DNA of 49,010 nucleotides, taken from NCBI GenBank assembly GCA_902629695.1, contig CACORY010000008.1:1-49010 (forward strand), written 5' to 3'. Source of the stretch: an uncultured Pelagibacteraceae bacterium (GTDB lineage Bacteria > Pseudomonadota > Alphaproteobacteria > Pelagibacterales > Pelagibacteraceae). Of this stretch, positions 17,146-25,732 are shown piece by piece. Made by a program: the position numbers and the translations under genes. The number at the start of each line of letters is the position of its first letter. Within the stretch, counting starts at the first letter, position 1. The notes beneath the pieces are model-generated. The model did not search any database and was not told the DNA's origin. It saw nothing but the letters and a program-made list of their open reading frames with translations.

Positions 17146-17466
17146 TCAGTTTGATTGCTTGAAATAACTCGACCCTTTTTTTCCTGAGAAAATCTCCTCT
17201 ATTAAAGGGTGTTTTATAGGCTCATCGGAGTCGTCTACTAAGAGATTTTGCTCTGAAACATAAGCCTCATAAGTAATTTCATCATTTTCAGCTAGAAGAT
17301 GATAAAATGGTTGATCTTTTCTAGGTCGTACATTTTTTGGAATCGATTGATACCATTCCTCAGAATTGTTAAATTCAAAATCAACATCATAGATCACTCC
17401 TCTAAACTCGAAGTGCTTGTGCTTAACAATATCTCCTATTGAAAATTTTGCTTTTTGAATTGGCAT
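17146..17466 (-). CDS. hspQ: HspQ, heat shock protein / hemimethylated-DNA-binding-like
   Basis: 106 residues, full-length HspQ (YccV) domain: KFSIGDIVKHKHFEFRGVI near the N-terminus, then RPRKDQPFYHLL and a C-terminal AYVSEQNL segment typical of the family. In enterobacteria HspQ is a specificity-enhancing factor of Lon protease and was first described as stabilising mutant DnaA. In alphaproteobacteria the gene is often single and unlinked. It points toward ccmC with a 160-base gap, and is divergent from yciB with 87 bases between. No sigma-32-type promoter is evident to me. Confidence 0.9.
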   Translation of the reverse strand: MPIQKAKFSIGDIVKHKHFEFRGVIYDVDFEFNNSEEWYQSIPKNVRPRKDQPFYHLLAENDEITYEAYVSEQNLLVDDSDEPIKHPLIEEIFSGKKGSSYFKQSN

Positions 17467-17553
17467 CTGATTTAGTATGGGTATTTAAAAATAAAAATCA
17501 ATAAGAAAAATTAGAGTTTTCTTAGAAATATTATTTATGTTAATATCTTAAGA

Positions 17554-18105
17554 GTGAATAAATCTTTTTTAAAGTTTCTAACTGATTTTGGCCCTTTAAT
17601 TATTTTTTTTTACTACTACTACGATAGTGGAAAAGACTTAAAAGTAGCAATTCCACCATTCATAATTGCGACAATAATTGCCCTGCTAATAGTTTGGATA
17701 TTGGAAAAAAAAATTCCCAAAATGCCTCTTGTGGGTGGTATATTAATTACCCTATTTGGAGGTCTAACAATATATTTTAATAATCCAGTTTTTATTTATA
17801 TTAAACCTACAATAATAAATATCTTATTTGGTCTAGCTCTTATTTTTGGAAGATATTTTACCAATGAACCAGTTCTTAAAAAATTAATGAGTAAATCAAT
17901 TTCTTTAACAGATGAAGGTTGGGAAATTTTAAATAAAAGATGGATATATTTTTTCTTTGCTTTAGCAATTTTAAATGAAGCTGTGTGGAGAACTCAATCA
18001 GAAGAATTTTGGGTAAACTTTAAAGTTTGGGGATTATTGCCAATCACATTTATTTTTACAGCTTTTCAAATAGGACTAATAAATAAACACAAAATAAATG
18101 AATAA
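17554..18105 (+). CDS. yciB: Inner membrane septation protein YciB/IspZ
   Basis: 183 residues with five to six membrane helices. The family features FLKFLTDFGPLIIFF at the N-terminus, KPTIINILFGLALIFG at mid-protein and LNEAVWRTQSEEFWVNFKV near the C-terminus are all visible. YciB is an inner-membrane protein linked to cell envelope synthesis and septation. The start codon is GTG at 17554; a nearby ATG at 17537 is out of frame. It overlaps the DUF2794 gene by 8 bases. Confidence 0.92.
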   Translation: MNKSFLKFLTDFGPLIIFFYYYYDSGKDLKVAIPPFIIATIIALLIVWILEKKIPKMPLVGGILITLFGGLTIYFNNPVFIYIKPTIINILFGLALIFGRYFTNEPVLKKLMSKSISLTDEGWEILNKRWIYFFFALAILNEAVWRTQSEEFWVNFKVWGLLPITFIFTAFQIGLINKHKINE

Positions 18106-18445
18106 AAATTTAAAATTAGTAATTAATAACACTCATAAAGATAATTTAGATCAAAAGTATTTTTTTGAAAAAAAAGAATTAAAAATTATTTTAGATTTAT
18201 ACGGTAAAATGGTTTCAAAAGGATCTTGGAAAGATTATGGACTGTCCATTTCTAGTAAACAGGTTGGATTTAGTGTATTTAAAAATGCAGCTGAAAATGC
18301 TTTATATAAAATTTGTAAAAATTTTAAGCCAAAAAATGAAAACTTAAAGTACTTAATTATTGACACAAATGGAAAAATTCTAAAAAATTCTTATGATTTA
18401 AATGGTTTATTAAAAAATACTAATTGGAAAAAACTTTCAGATTAA
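18098..18445 (+). CDS. DUF2794 family protein
   Basis: 115 residues. LYGKMVSKGSWKDYGLS (about 34-50) and VGFSVFKNAAENALYKI match the alphaproteobacterial DUF2794 family, a small soluble protein of unknown function. The pairing downstream of yciB is seen in other alphaproteobacteria, as I recall. It ends 3 bases before the convergent stop of the Bax-inhibitor-1 gene, leaving no room for a dedicated terminator. Confidence 0.8.
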   Translation: MNKNLKLVINNTHKDNLDQKYFFEKKELKIILDLYGKMVSKGSWKDYGLSISSKQVGFSVFKNAAENALYKICKNFKPKNENLKYLIIDTNGKILKNSYDLNGLLKNTNWKKLSD

Positions 18446-18448
18446 AAA

Positions 18449-19213
18449 TTATCTTCTTTGACCAAATAATCTCAAAAGCATTATGAATAGGTTTATAAAG
18501 TCTAAATACAATGTAAGAGCACCCATTACTGCTTTCTTACCCATTAGTTCGCCGGTATCACTAGCAACATACATGTTTTTAATTTTTTGAGTATCATACG
18601 CAGTTAGACCCACGAAAATTAAAACTCCCAAAACGGAAATTACAAAGTACATCATAGAAGATTTCATAAAAATGTTTACTAGAGAAGCTATGATAATTCC
18701 AATTAGACCCATCATTAAAAAAGAGCCAAACTTTGTAAGATCTCTCTTAGTTGTATAACCATAAATACTCATTGCTCCAAAGGTAGCTGAACAAATAAAA
18801 AAAACTCTTGTTACACTCATTCCTGTATAAATTAATAAAATTGATGACAAAGATAAGCCCATTAAAGCTGCAAATATCCAAAATGTAGTTTGTGCTTTTG
18901 ATGCACTCATTTTATTTATTCCAAAGCTCATGTAAAAAACTATTCCAAGGGGAGCTAGCATTACAATCCATTTTAGTCCTGACATATAAATTGCATTACC
19001 TATCTCTGTTAAACCAATAATAGCTCCAGCTTCATTGGTAACAACTGACATTTTGAAAGTCAGCAAAGCAATTATACCTGTAAGCAAAATTCCAGTTGCC
19101 ATATAATTATAAACTTTAAGCATGTAAGCTCTAAGTCCTTCATCTGTCACAACTGCAGATTCTTGTGCTGCTGCTTTAGCTCTTGCAAAAATTCCTTTTT
19201 TATCAGTTTCCAT
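18449..19213 (-). CDS. Bax inhibitor-1 (BI-1/YccA) family membrane protein
   Basis: 254 residues with seven membrane helices. The C-terminal AYDTQKIKNMY (about 205-215) and the family ending LDFINLFIMLLRLFG are clear. Bacterial members include YbhL/YccA and BsYetJ; YetJ is a pH-sensitive calcium leak channel and YccA modulates FtsH. The first 20 residues (FARAKAAAQESAVVTDEGLRA) form the typical alphaproteobacterial cytoplasmic leader. It is divergent from the aldo/keto reductase with 81 bases between. Confidence 0.93.
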   Translation of the reverse strand: METDKKGIFARAKAAAQESAVVTDEGLRAYMLKVYNYMATGILLTGIIALLTFKMSVVTNEAGAIIGLTEIGNAIYMSGLKWIVMLAPLGIVFYMSFGINKMSASKAQTTFWIFAALMGLSLSSILLIYTGMSVTRVFFICSATFGAMSIYGYTTKRDLTKFGSFLMMGLIGIIIASLVNIFMKSSMMYFVISVLGVLIFVGLTAYDTQKIKNMYVASDTGELMGKKAVMGALTLYLDFINLFIMLLRLFGQRR

Positions 19214-19294
19214 TGTTAGAAAATATATAGTCTTTTACTAATTATTCAAGATACCTTAAAAGATTAATAAAAAAATTTTAGACTAAAAACCATT

Positions 19295-20332
19295 ATGAAT
19301 TACAAAAAATTAGGCAATACTGATTTAGATGTGAGTACAATTTGTCTCGGTACCATGACCTGGGGTGAACAAAATACTCAAGCTGAGGGATTTGAACAAA
19401 TGGATTTTGCTTTAGATCAAGGTGTAAATTTTTGGGATACTGCTGAAATTTATTCTATACCCCCAAGAGAAGAAACATTTGGGAGCACAGAAAAAATCAT
19501 AGGCAATTGGTTTGAAAAAACAAAAAAAAGAGGCAAGGTAATACTTGCCTCTAAAGTTTGTGGACCAATGAGAGAATACGTTCGGGGCGGTGGAAATCAG
19601 TTTGGTAAAAAAAATATCACAGAGGCTTTAGAAGGAAGTTTAAAGAGATTAAAAACTGAATATATAGATTTGTATCAACTTCATTGGCCTGAAAGAAATA
19701 CAAATTTTTTTGGTAGGTTAGGTTATGAACATAATGACGATGCAGAGTGGACTAAATTTGAGGATATTTTGGAAAATCTCAAAATATTTATAGAACAGGG
19801 AAAAATTAGATATATTGGGTTATCGAATGAAACGCCTTGGGGGCTTTCTAAATTTCTAGATATATCAAAAAAAGAAAACCTTCCAAGAATGCTTTCAGTT
19901 CAAAACCCGTATAACCTTTTAAATAGAACTTATGAAGTTGGTCTAGCAGAAATATCTGTGAGAGAAAAAGCTGGATTACTTGCTTATTCCCCATTAGCAT
20001 GTGGATATCTCTCTGGAAAGTATAGAAATAATCAGTTACCAAAAAAGTCTAGGATAGCCCTTCATAAAGATTTTTGGACTCGATATAACAAGCCCAATTC
20101 AGAAAAAGCAATTGATGCATATTATAAAATAGCGCAGAAATATAAATTAGATTTGGCACAAATGTCCTTAAAATTTTTAGAAATTCAACCTTTCGTAACT
20201 TCTGTCATAATTGGAGCAACCACAATGGAGCAGTTGAAAACTAATATAGAAAGTGTAAATATAAATTTGTCTAATGAAATAATTAATGAAATTAATGAAA
20301 TACAAAAAATTTATCCAAATCCATGTCCATAA
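19295..20332 (+). CDS. Aldo/keto reductase (Tas-like)
   Basis: 345 residues, (beta/alpha)8 NADP(H) oxidoreductase. The catalytic tetrad is visible as Asp48 (FWDTAEIY), Tyr53, Lys87 (ILASKV) and His130 (LYQLHWP). The length and the motif ETFGSTEKIIGNW match the Tas branch (Shaker beta-subunit-like), which reduces aldehydes and methylglyoxal-like carbonyls. Substrate not predictable. The IalB-like gene starts inside its last codons, with a 10-base overlap. Confidence 0.92.
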   Translation: MNYKKLGNTDLDVSTICLGTMTWGEQNTQAEGFEQMDFALDQGVNFWDTAEIYSIPPREETFGSTEKIIGNWFEKTKKRGKVILASKVCGPMREYVRGGGNQFGKKNITEALEGSLKRLKTEYIDLYQLHWPERNTNFFGRLGYEHNDDAEWTKFEDILENLKIFIEQGKIRYIGLSNETPWGLSKFLDISKKENLPRMLSVQNPYNLLNRTYEVGLAEISVREKAGLLAYSPLACGYLSGKYRNNQLPKKSRIALHKDFWTRYNKPNSEKAIDAYYKIAQKYKLDLAQMSLKFLEIQPFVTSVIIGATTMEQLKTNIESVNINLSNEIINEINEIQKIYPNPCP

Positions 20333-20835
20333 TTAAAAAAACTTTATTCTTATCAATCATTTTTTTGATCACATCTTTATCACAGACTGTTGCATCAGAT
20401 CTCAAAAAAGTTGGAAAATTTAAGGATTGGGAGGTAATGGTTATGACGGAGAACTCTGGAAAGGTATGTTTTGCTCAATCTACCCCTGTTTTACAAGCAC
20501 CAAAAAAAAATAAAAGGGACGCAAGATTATTTGTAACTTTTAGACCAAATGAAAAAATTTCTAACGAAATTAGTACAACCGCGGGCTATGAATTTAATAA
20601 AGATAATTCTGTTTTAGCAACTTCTGGAAATAATAAATTTAAGTTTGATATTAAGCAACAAGGTTTTGCTTGGATGACTAGTAATAAAAAAGAAAAGATT
20701 ATGGTCAAAATAATGAAAAAAGGCTCGAGAATAATGGTAGCAGGCTATAATCAAAAAGGTTCACAAACTATAGACCATTATTCATTACTTGGATTTACAA
20801 AAGCATACAACACTGCAAAAAAAGCTTGCAGTTAA
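20323..20835 (+). CDS. Invasion-associated locus B (IalB) family periplasmic protein
   Basis: 170 residues. A signal peptide ends near residue 24 (QTVASD), and the remainder fits the IalB domain (FKDWEVMVMTENSGKVCFAQS at 32-52, C-terminal SLLGFTKAYNTAKKAC). The paired cysteines near 48 and 169 are typical. The name comes from Bartonella, but the family is widespread in free-living alphaproteobacteria, where its role is unknown. No link to invasion is implied. It lies 3 bases upstream of argG. Confidence 0.85.
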   Translation: MSIIKKTLFLSIIFLITSLSQTVASDLKKVGKFKDWEVMVMTENSGKVCFAQSTPVLQAPKKNKRDARLFVTFRPNEKISNEISTTAGYEFNKDNSVLATSGNNKFKFDIKQQGFAWMTSNKKEKIMVKIMKKGSRIMVAGYNQKGSQTIDHYSLLGFTKAYNTAKKACS

Positions 20836-20838
20836 TTA

Positions 20839-22029
20839 ATGAAATCAAAAAAAAGAATTGTTCTAGCTTACTCTGGCGGTTTAGATACATCTATAATACT
20901 TAAATGGTTGCAAGAAAATTATAATGCTGAAGTAATTTGTTATACTGCAGATATTGGACAAGAAATCGATCGAAAAAAAATTCTATCTAATGCAAAAAAA
21001 TTTGGAGTTAAAAAGATTATTATAAAAGATTTAAAAAATACTTTTGTAAAAGATTATGTTTTTCCTATGATCAGAGGACACGCGATTTATGAAGGTGTTT
21101 ATTTATTAGGAACCTCAATTGCAAGACCCTTAATAGCAAAAGATCAAATTAGAATTGCGAAAAAATATAAAGCTTATGCTGTATCGCATGGTGCGACTGG
21201 AAAAGGAAATGATCAGGTAAGATTTGAGCTTGGTTATCATTATTTTGGTCCTAAAATCAAAGTTATAGCTCCGTGGAGAATTTGGAAATTAAAATCAAGG
21301 ACCGATTTAATTAATTATGCAAAAAAACATAAAATAACCATTCCAAAGGATAAAAAAGGTGCTTCTCCCTTTTCTGTAGATGATAATTTATTTCATACGT
21401 CTACTGAGGGAAAAGTTTTGGAAAATCCAAAAAATTCTGCACCTGAATTTATTTTTCAAAGAACAGTTTCACCTGAAAAAGCTCCTAATAAGCCGTCATT
21501 TATTTCTATAAAATTTAGAAATGGAGACCCAATTGGAATTAATGGGAAAAAATTAAGTCCTGCAAAGTTGCTTGAGAAAGTCAATCTGTTAGCTGGAACA
21601 AATGGCATTGGAAGAGTTGATCTCGTCGAAAATAGATTTCTAGGTATAAAATCAAGAGGAGTTTATGAAACTCCAGGAGGAACATTGCTAATTCAGGCCC
21701 ATAGAGCAATTGAGTCTGTTACTTTAGATAAAAAAACAATGCATAAAAAAGACAATATAATGTCTCGGTATGCAGAACTTATTTACAATGGCTACTGGTA
21801 TTCAAAAGAAAGATTTAAGTTACAAAAGATTATCGATCTTAAAAAGAAAAAAGTAAATGGTGTAATAAAACTTAAACTTTATAAGGGAAATATAACAATC
21901 GAATCAAGAATTACTAATAGTAAAGCTTATTCAATGAAAAAGGTTTCATTTGAAGAAAATAAATCTTTTAATAAATCAAATGTAGAAAAATTCATAAGTT
22001 TTCATAAAAAAAAGTTGAAAAACTACTAA
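20839..22029 (+). CDS. argG: Argininosuccinate synthase
   Basis: 396 residues, the usual length. The N-terminal ATP pyrophosphatase P-loop AYSGGLDTS is at 10-18, and SHGATGKGNDQVRFE (about 116-130) binds citrulline and aspartate. The enzyme condenses citrulline and aspartate using ATP, the penultimate step of arginine synthesis. No argH or other arg gene is adjacent, as is common in scattered biosynthetic sets of reduced genomes. It is complete and co-directional with its neighbours. Confidence 0.96.
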   Translation: MKSKKRIVLAYSGGLDTSIILKWLQENYNAEVICYTADIGQEIDRKKILSNAKKFGVKKIIIKDLKNTFVKDYVFPMIRGHAIYEGVYLLGTSIARPLIAKDQIRIAKKYKAYAVSHGATGKGNDQVRFELGYHYFGPKIKVIAPWRIWKLKSRTDLINYAKKHKITIPKDKKGASPFSVDDNLFHTSTEGKVLENPKNSAPEFIFQRTVSPEKAPNKPSFISIKFRNGDPIGINGKKLSPAKLLEKVNLLAGTNGIGRVDLVENRFLGIKSRGVYETPGGTLLIQAHRAIESVTLDKKTMHKKDNIMSRYAELIYNGYWYSKERFKLQKIIDLKKKKVNGVIKLKLYKGNITIESRITNSKAYSMKKVSFEENKSFNKSNVEKFISFHKKKLKNY

Positions 22030-22086
22030 AAATCTTTGGACAATTTGGGCATTGTCAATTATGAAAAAAAACTTAATTTAACTAAT

Positions 22087-22539
22087 ATGGACGGTTTAAA
22101 AAAATGGATGCAAGACTCAGCTAATATACTATTTGATGATAGTAAGAATGATCTTAGATCATTGCCAAAAGCAGTAAGATTACAAATTTTGTTGGTTCTA
22201 AGTTTTATTTGGACAACAGTTTTTAGTTTGTATGTTTTCTCATACACTACTTTTGCTTTTGGATGGGCTGGAACATATATTGCTCATATCGGATTAATAT
22301 TTGCCGTTTACATGACATTTAAACAATTTCATAAGGCTGAGGAAAAATCGAGTAGTGTTTTTAGAACAAAAAATTTTGACCCATTCAAAATAATGGTGAT
22401 AGTTTTTGTAATTGTTTTTATCTTTGTTTTTTCAAAAGGTATAGAAGTTCTTACAAACACTAATTCATATACAATTCCATATGATGGACCGTCAAAATCA
22501 GTGTTTGAAAAATGGCTACCATTTAGTAAAGATAGATAA
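22087..22539 (+). CDS. Unknown membrane protein with three to four helices
   Basis: About 150 residues from the ATG at 22087. An in-frame TTG at 22036 would add 17 residues and cannot be excluded. The soluble N-terminus (about 45 residues, MDGLKKWMQD) is followed by hydrophobic helices at about 40-60, 65-85 and 110-130, then a polar tail. Its stop overlaps the next start by one base (TAATGG), so it is translationally linked to the PsiE-like protein. I do not recognise the family; no catalytic motif is seen. Confidence 0.7.
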   Translation: MDGLKKWMQDSANILFDDSKNDLRSLPKAVRLQILLVLSFIWTTVFSLYVFSYTTFAFGWAGTYIAHIGLIFAVYMTFKQFHKAEEKSSSVFRTKNFDPFKIMVIVFVIVFIFVFSKGIEVLTNTNSYTIPYDGPSKSVFEKWLPFSKDR

Positions 22540-22919
22540 TGGAAAAAATAGCAAAAAATTTACAGCTTATTTTAATGGTTATTATTTTAGTAAGTACAGT
22601 GATTGCTGTTGGAATAGAAATTTACAAAATGTTTCAAAATCGATCAGTAACTTTAGCCGATTTACTTTTAATGTTTCTTTACTTAGAGGTACTTGCAATG
22701 GTAAGAGTTTTTTGGAATCAACAATCAATCAGTATTACATTGCCACTATTAATAGCAATTACTGCTCTTGCACGTTTCATTATTCTTCAAGGAAAAGAAA
22801 TGGATCCAAGTGCATTAGTTTATGAAGCAGTAGCTATAGTTTTAATTGCTGGTGCAATCGTTATCTTAAGATTAAGACATAGTGATAAACTTGGTCTAAA
22901 GAAAAAAAAATCTAAATAA
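22539..22919 (+). CDS. PsiE family membrane protein (phosphate-starvation-inducible type)
   Basis: 126 residues, four membrane helices. The central LADLLLMFLYLEVLAMVRVFW (two pieces, about 40-60) and ITALARFIILQGK (about 73-85) match the PsiE family (Pfam PF06146). In E. coli psiE responds to phosphate starvation, but the biochemical role is unknown. No Pho box is obvious here, and the gene is cotranscribed with the unknown membrane protein upstream. A basic KKKKSK tail closes the protein. Confidence 0.82.
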   Translation: MEKIAKNLQLILMVIILVSTVIAVGIEIYKMFQNRSVTLADLLLMFLYLEVLAMVRVFWNQQSISITLPLLIAITALARFIILQGKEMDPSALVYEAVAIVLIAGAIVILRLRHSDKLGLKKKKSK

Positions 22920-22925
22920 TTTATA

Positions 22926-24065
22926 ATGAATTTTGAACCTTCAAGGGCGGAGGCCTTAAACAAATTAAGCTATTTTGTTGAAAAAAATCTTTCTGAATAT
23001 TCTAAACTTAGAAACTTTGACTTTGGACCAGAAAATAGATCTAACGTTTCTTGTTTATCTCCTTACTTTACACATGGAATAATTAGTGAAAAAGAAGTTA
23101 TTGAAAAATCCCTTTCTAAATTTTCTTTTTCAAAAAATGAAAAATTTATTCAAGAAGTTTTATGGCGTACTTACTGGAAAGGTTGGTTAGAATTGAGACC
23201 AAATGTATGGTCAGATTATTTGATTGAATTAAATAAAATTAGAGAAGAATTCAAAAGTAATCAGAAATATCTAGATGCAATAGAAGGTAAAACAAATATT
23301 AAATGCTTTAATGCATGGACAAATGAACTGAAAGAAAACAATTATTTGCATAATCACACAAGAATGTGGTTTGCTAGTATTTGGATCTTTACTTTAGATC
23401 TACCTTGGCAATTAGGAGCAGAATTTTTTATGCAACATCTCTATGATGGAGATGCTGCATCTAATACTCTTGGTTGGAGATGGGTCGCAGGAGTTCAAAC
23501 ACAGGGAAAACACTACTTAGCAAGTGAATGGAATATAAAGAAATTCACAAATAATAAATTTAATAATATCAAATTAAACGAAAACGCTCCTCCTAAAGTT
23601 TCTGAAAAAAATTACTCGATTATTAAACAAGATTTTAAAAATCCACAAAATATTGAAGATAAAAATCTATTAATTTTTGAAAATAATCTCTCTTTTGAAA
23701 TCACTGATTTTCAAAATAATAAATTTAAAAAAATTTATTTAATTTCTAATAAAAATGAAAATAGATCTATCAAACTTGCTGAAAAGGTAGTGAAATTTAA
23801 ATCCCTTTTAATTGAAGACCAAAAACAAAGATTAAAGACTAAGTCAATTGATTGTGAAGTCATAGATGTGAGTGAAATTAAAAAAATTAAAAATTGTTAT
23901 GGTTTATATCCAACGGTGGGTGAAAACTTAGACTATTTAAATTTAAATAATATAAAGTGTGATTTTTTATATAGAAAACTTGATCAATATTCTTGGCAAT
24001 ATTGTAATAAAGGTTTTTTTAATTTTAAAAATTATATTCCTAAAATAATTTCAACTTTAAGTTAA
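22926..24065 (+). CDS. Photolyase/cryptochrome-like FAD protein without N-terminal antenna domain
   Basis: 379 residues. Residues 1-205 are the FAD-binding helical domain of class I photolyases, with QEVLWRTYWKGW (76-87), NHTRMW (143-148) and DGDAASNTLGWRWVAG (174-189). The N-terminal alpha/beta antenna domain that normally precedes it is absent; the protein starts directly at the helical part. The last 165 residues instead look alpha/beta (LLIFENNLSFE at about 240, then KIYLISNK), perhaps a displaced antenna-like domain. It may repair UV photoproducts or sense blue light, and this cannot be separated by sequence. It ends with a 4-base convergent overlap. Confidence 0.82.
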   Translation: MNFEPSRAEALNKLSYFVEKNLSEYSKLRNFDFGPENRSNVSCLSPYFTHGIISEKEVIEKSLSKFSFSKNEKFIQEVLWRTYWKGWLELRPNVWSDYLIELNKIREEFKSNQKYLDAIEGKTNIKCFNAWTNELKENNYLHNHTRMWFASIWIFTLDLPWQLGAEFFMQHLYDGDAASNTLGWRWVAGVQTQGKHYLASEWNIKKFTNNKFNNIKLNENAPPKVSEKNYSIIKQDFKNPQNIEDKNLLIFENNLSFEITDFQNNKFKKIYLISNKNENRSIKLAEKVVKFKSLLIEDQKQRLKTKSIDCEVIDVSEIKKIKNCYGLYPTVGENLDYLNLNNIKCDFLYRKLDQYSWQYCNKGFFNFKNYIPKIISTLS

Positions 24066-24283
24066 AACCACCTAAACATCCCAATAATTCCGGCCGTCGC
24101 GTAAAAAAATTGTAAAAATAATATTCCTCTATGGCCTCCTCTATAAGCCCAAATTCCAATTAAGATCGCAGATATAAGTAATAAACAAAAACCAAAAAAC
24201 TCTATACCAATATTCATAGCTACAAATAATGAATATAATATTGCGGTAATAACTCCTGCCCATTCAAAAATTTTATTATTCAT
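24062..24283 (-). CDS. Small membrane protein, three hydrophobic segments
   Basis: 73 residues with helices at about 7-25, 27-45 and 52-70, and a conserved-looking short loop IWAYRGGHRGILFLQFFYA between the last two. I do not recognise a named family. The start overlaps the stop of the glutamine amidotransferase gene (ATGA), so it is the last member of the coupled minus-strand operon that begins with the photolyase at 29319. Confidence 0.7.
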   Translation of the reverse strand: MNNKIFEWAGVITAILYSLFVAMNIGIEFFGFCLLLISAILIGIWAYRGGHRGILFLQFFYATAGIIGMFRWF

Positions 24284-24999
24284 AAAAGTTTTTTAAAATT
24301 ACTATAAAGAATCTTAGAGTAATTATTCATATCAGTCATGTTTTCTTTTGCAGATTGATCGAATTTTTCTAATGCACCATCGCCTAATTGGTTTTCCAGA
24401 GCTTTTTTATATTCTGGTACACATCCCCAATCGTTAACTGTCGTATCTTTAATTTCAATATGAAATTGAATACCATAAGCATGATTAAGATATTTAAAAA
24501 TTTGAAATTTAGTGACAGGGGATGAGGCTAACAAAGTGACATCTTTATTATTCTCTATTCCTTGAACCTCATATGAATGCCATTGCAAACTTTTAATTTT
24601 GTTGGGAAAATTATAAAATAAATTATCTTGATTTTTTTCTTTCGTAAAATTGATATCCATCATACCAATCTCTGCTGGGCTTGATTTTACAACCTTACCA
24701 CCCACTACCTCGCCTAATAACTGACAACCCAAACAAAAACCTAAATAAGGTTTTTTTAAATTAACAACGAATTCTTCAATTTTCTTTTTTTCTTCAATTA
24801 ACCAAGGATATTCTTTTTCCATATAAGTATCCATTGGACCACCCATACAAAACATTCCATCAAATTGACTTAAATCATTTGGAATTTTCTCACCTTCATC
24901 TAGCTCAATTGTAGTAAGATCTAATCCATCGGATAACATAAGGTCTTTTATGTAACCCGGATCTTCAATTTTAATATGCTGTAAAATGATAATATTCAA
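24280..24999 (-). CDS. Class I glutamine amidotransferase (GATase1, GMP-synthase-like)
   Basis: 239 residues. The nucleophile elbow is GFCLGCQLLG (Cys89), and the His-Glu pair is in YGIQFHIEI (His180, Glu182). MGGPMDTYM (52-60) forms the oxyanion region. This is a stand-alone amidotransferase of the GuaA-N-like branch, a group that includes gamma-glutamyl hydrolases and enzymes of amine catabolism; its acceptor is unknown. It lies 43 bases downstream of the cysteine-rich secreted protein gene, in the same direction. Confidence 0.87.
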   Translation of the reverse strand: MNIIILQHIKIEDPGYIKDLMLSDGLDLTTIELDEGEKIPNDLSQFDGMFCMGGPMDTYMEKEYPWLIEEKKKIEEFVVNLKKPYLGFCLGCQLLGEVVGGKVVKSSPAEIGMMDINFTKEKNQDNLFYNFPNKIKSLQWHSYEVQGIENNKDVTLLASSPVTKFQIFKYLNHAYGIQFHIEIKDTTVNDWGCVPEYKKALENQLGDGALEKFDQSAKENMTDMNNYSKILYSNFKKLL

Positions 25000-25042
25000 T
25001 ATTTAATTATTATACATATCTAATTTTAAATTCTCAAAAACT

Positions 25043-25732
25043 TTATCTCGCAAGCTTTATAAAGATGTCACCCATACCAGCATCTAAATTTTCTAAAGGG
25101 GTATTATTTCTTAATTCGCAATACCTGCCAGTAACCTGATGACTTTTTACATAATCAATATCATCCTTATTACAACTTCTCCCATCATGTAGTAATCCTA
25201 TTACAATTCGGTCATTAAGATTGTAAACTTGCTTATCATTAATTTTTTTTCCATCACAGAAATAGTCTTTATTTACTCTATTGGGAAAATCATTTTTATT
25301 ACAAGGGTTTTTTATCGTAAAGACGAAAAACTCTTTAAGACCGTCGTCAAATTCATATTTCATTTTTTGAACCTTCGAGTACTTCATAATATCACATGAA
25401 CAAGGGATACAACATTTATAATAATTTCCACAAATTTTTGTGTTAGTATCGCTTTCATTAACAAATAAAAAATCTGGTTCACTATCAGGATCAATTAATG
25501 ATCCTGAAACTGCACAATATAATTTATTAAACTCAATAAAATCTTTATACGTAATTTTTTTATCTATAATATATTTGAAAAATTTAGGACCTGCTGCATT
25601 CCTATTTTGATCAGGAAATATTCTAGACCAATCAGTAATTAACTCTTTATGATAATTTTTTTCCTCAGCAAATGAATTAAAATTAAATAGTATTAAAATT
25701 ATAAATAATAGTATGTTAGAAATTTTTATCAT
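25043..25732 (-). CDS. Secreted 10-cysteine protein, unknown family
   Basis: 229 residues with a clear signal peptide (cleavage near Ala22). The mature part has ten cysteines at 73, 101, 107, 108, 111, 113, 144, 159, 187 and 205, including the cluster CCIPCSC (107-113). The arrangement suggests either several disulfides or a metal site. RIVIGLLHDG (175-184) is a further conserved-looking segment. I cannot name the family. It overlaps the FG-GAP/UnbV gene by 4 bases (ATGA), so the two secreted proteins are made together and may act together in the periplasm or outside. Confidence 0.72.
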   Translation of the reverse strand: MIKISNILLFIILILFNFNSFAEEKNYHKELITDWSRIFPDQNRNAAGPKFFKYIIDKKITYKDFIEFNKLYCAVSGSLIDPDSEPDFLFVNESDTNTKICGNYYKCCIPCSCDIMKYSKVQKMKYEFDDGLKEFFVFTIKNPCNKNDFPNRVNKDYFCDGKKINDKQVYNLNDRIVIGLLHDGRSCNKDDIDYVKSHQVTGRYCELRNNTPLENLDAGMGDIFIKLAR

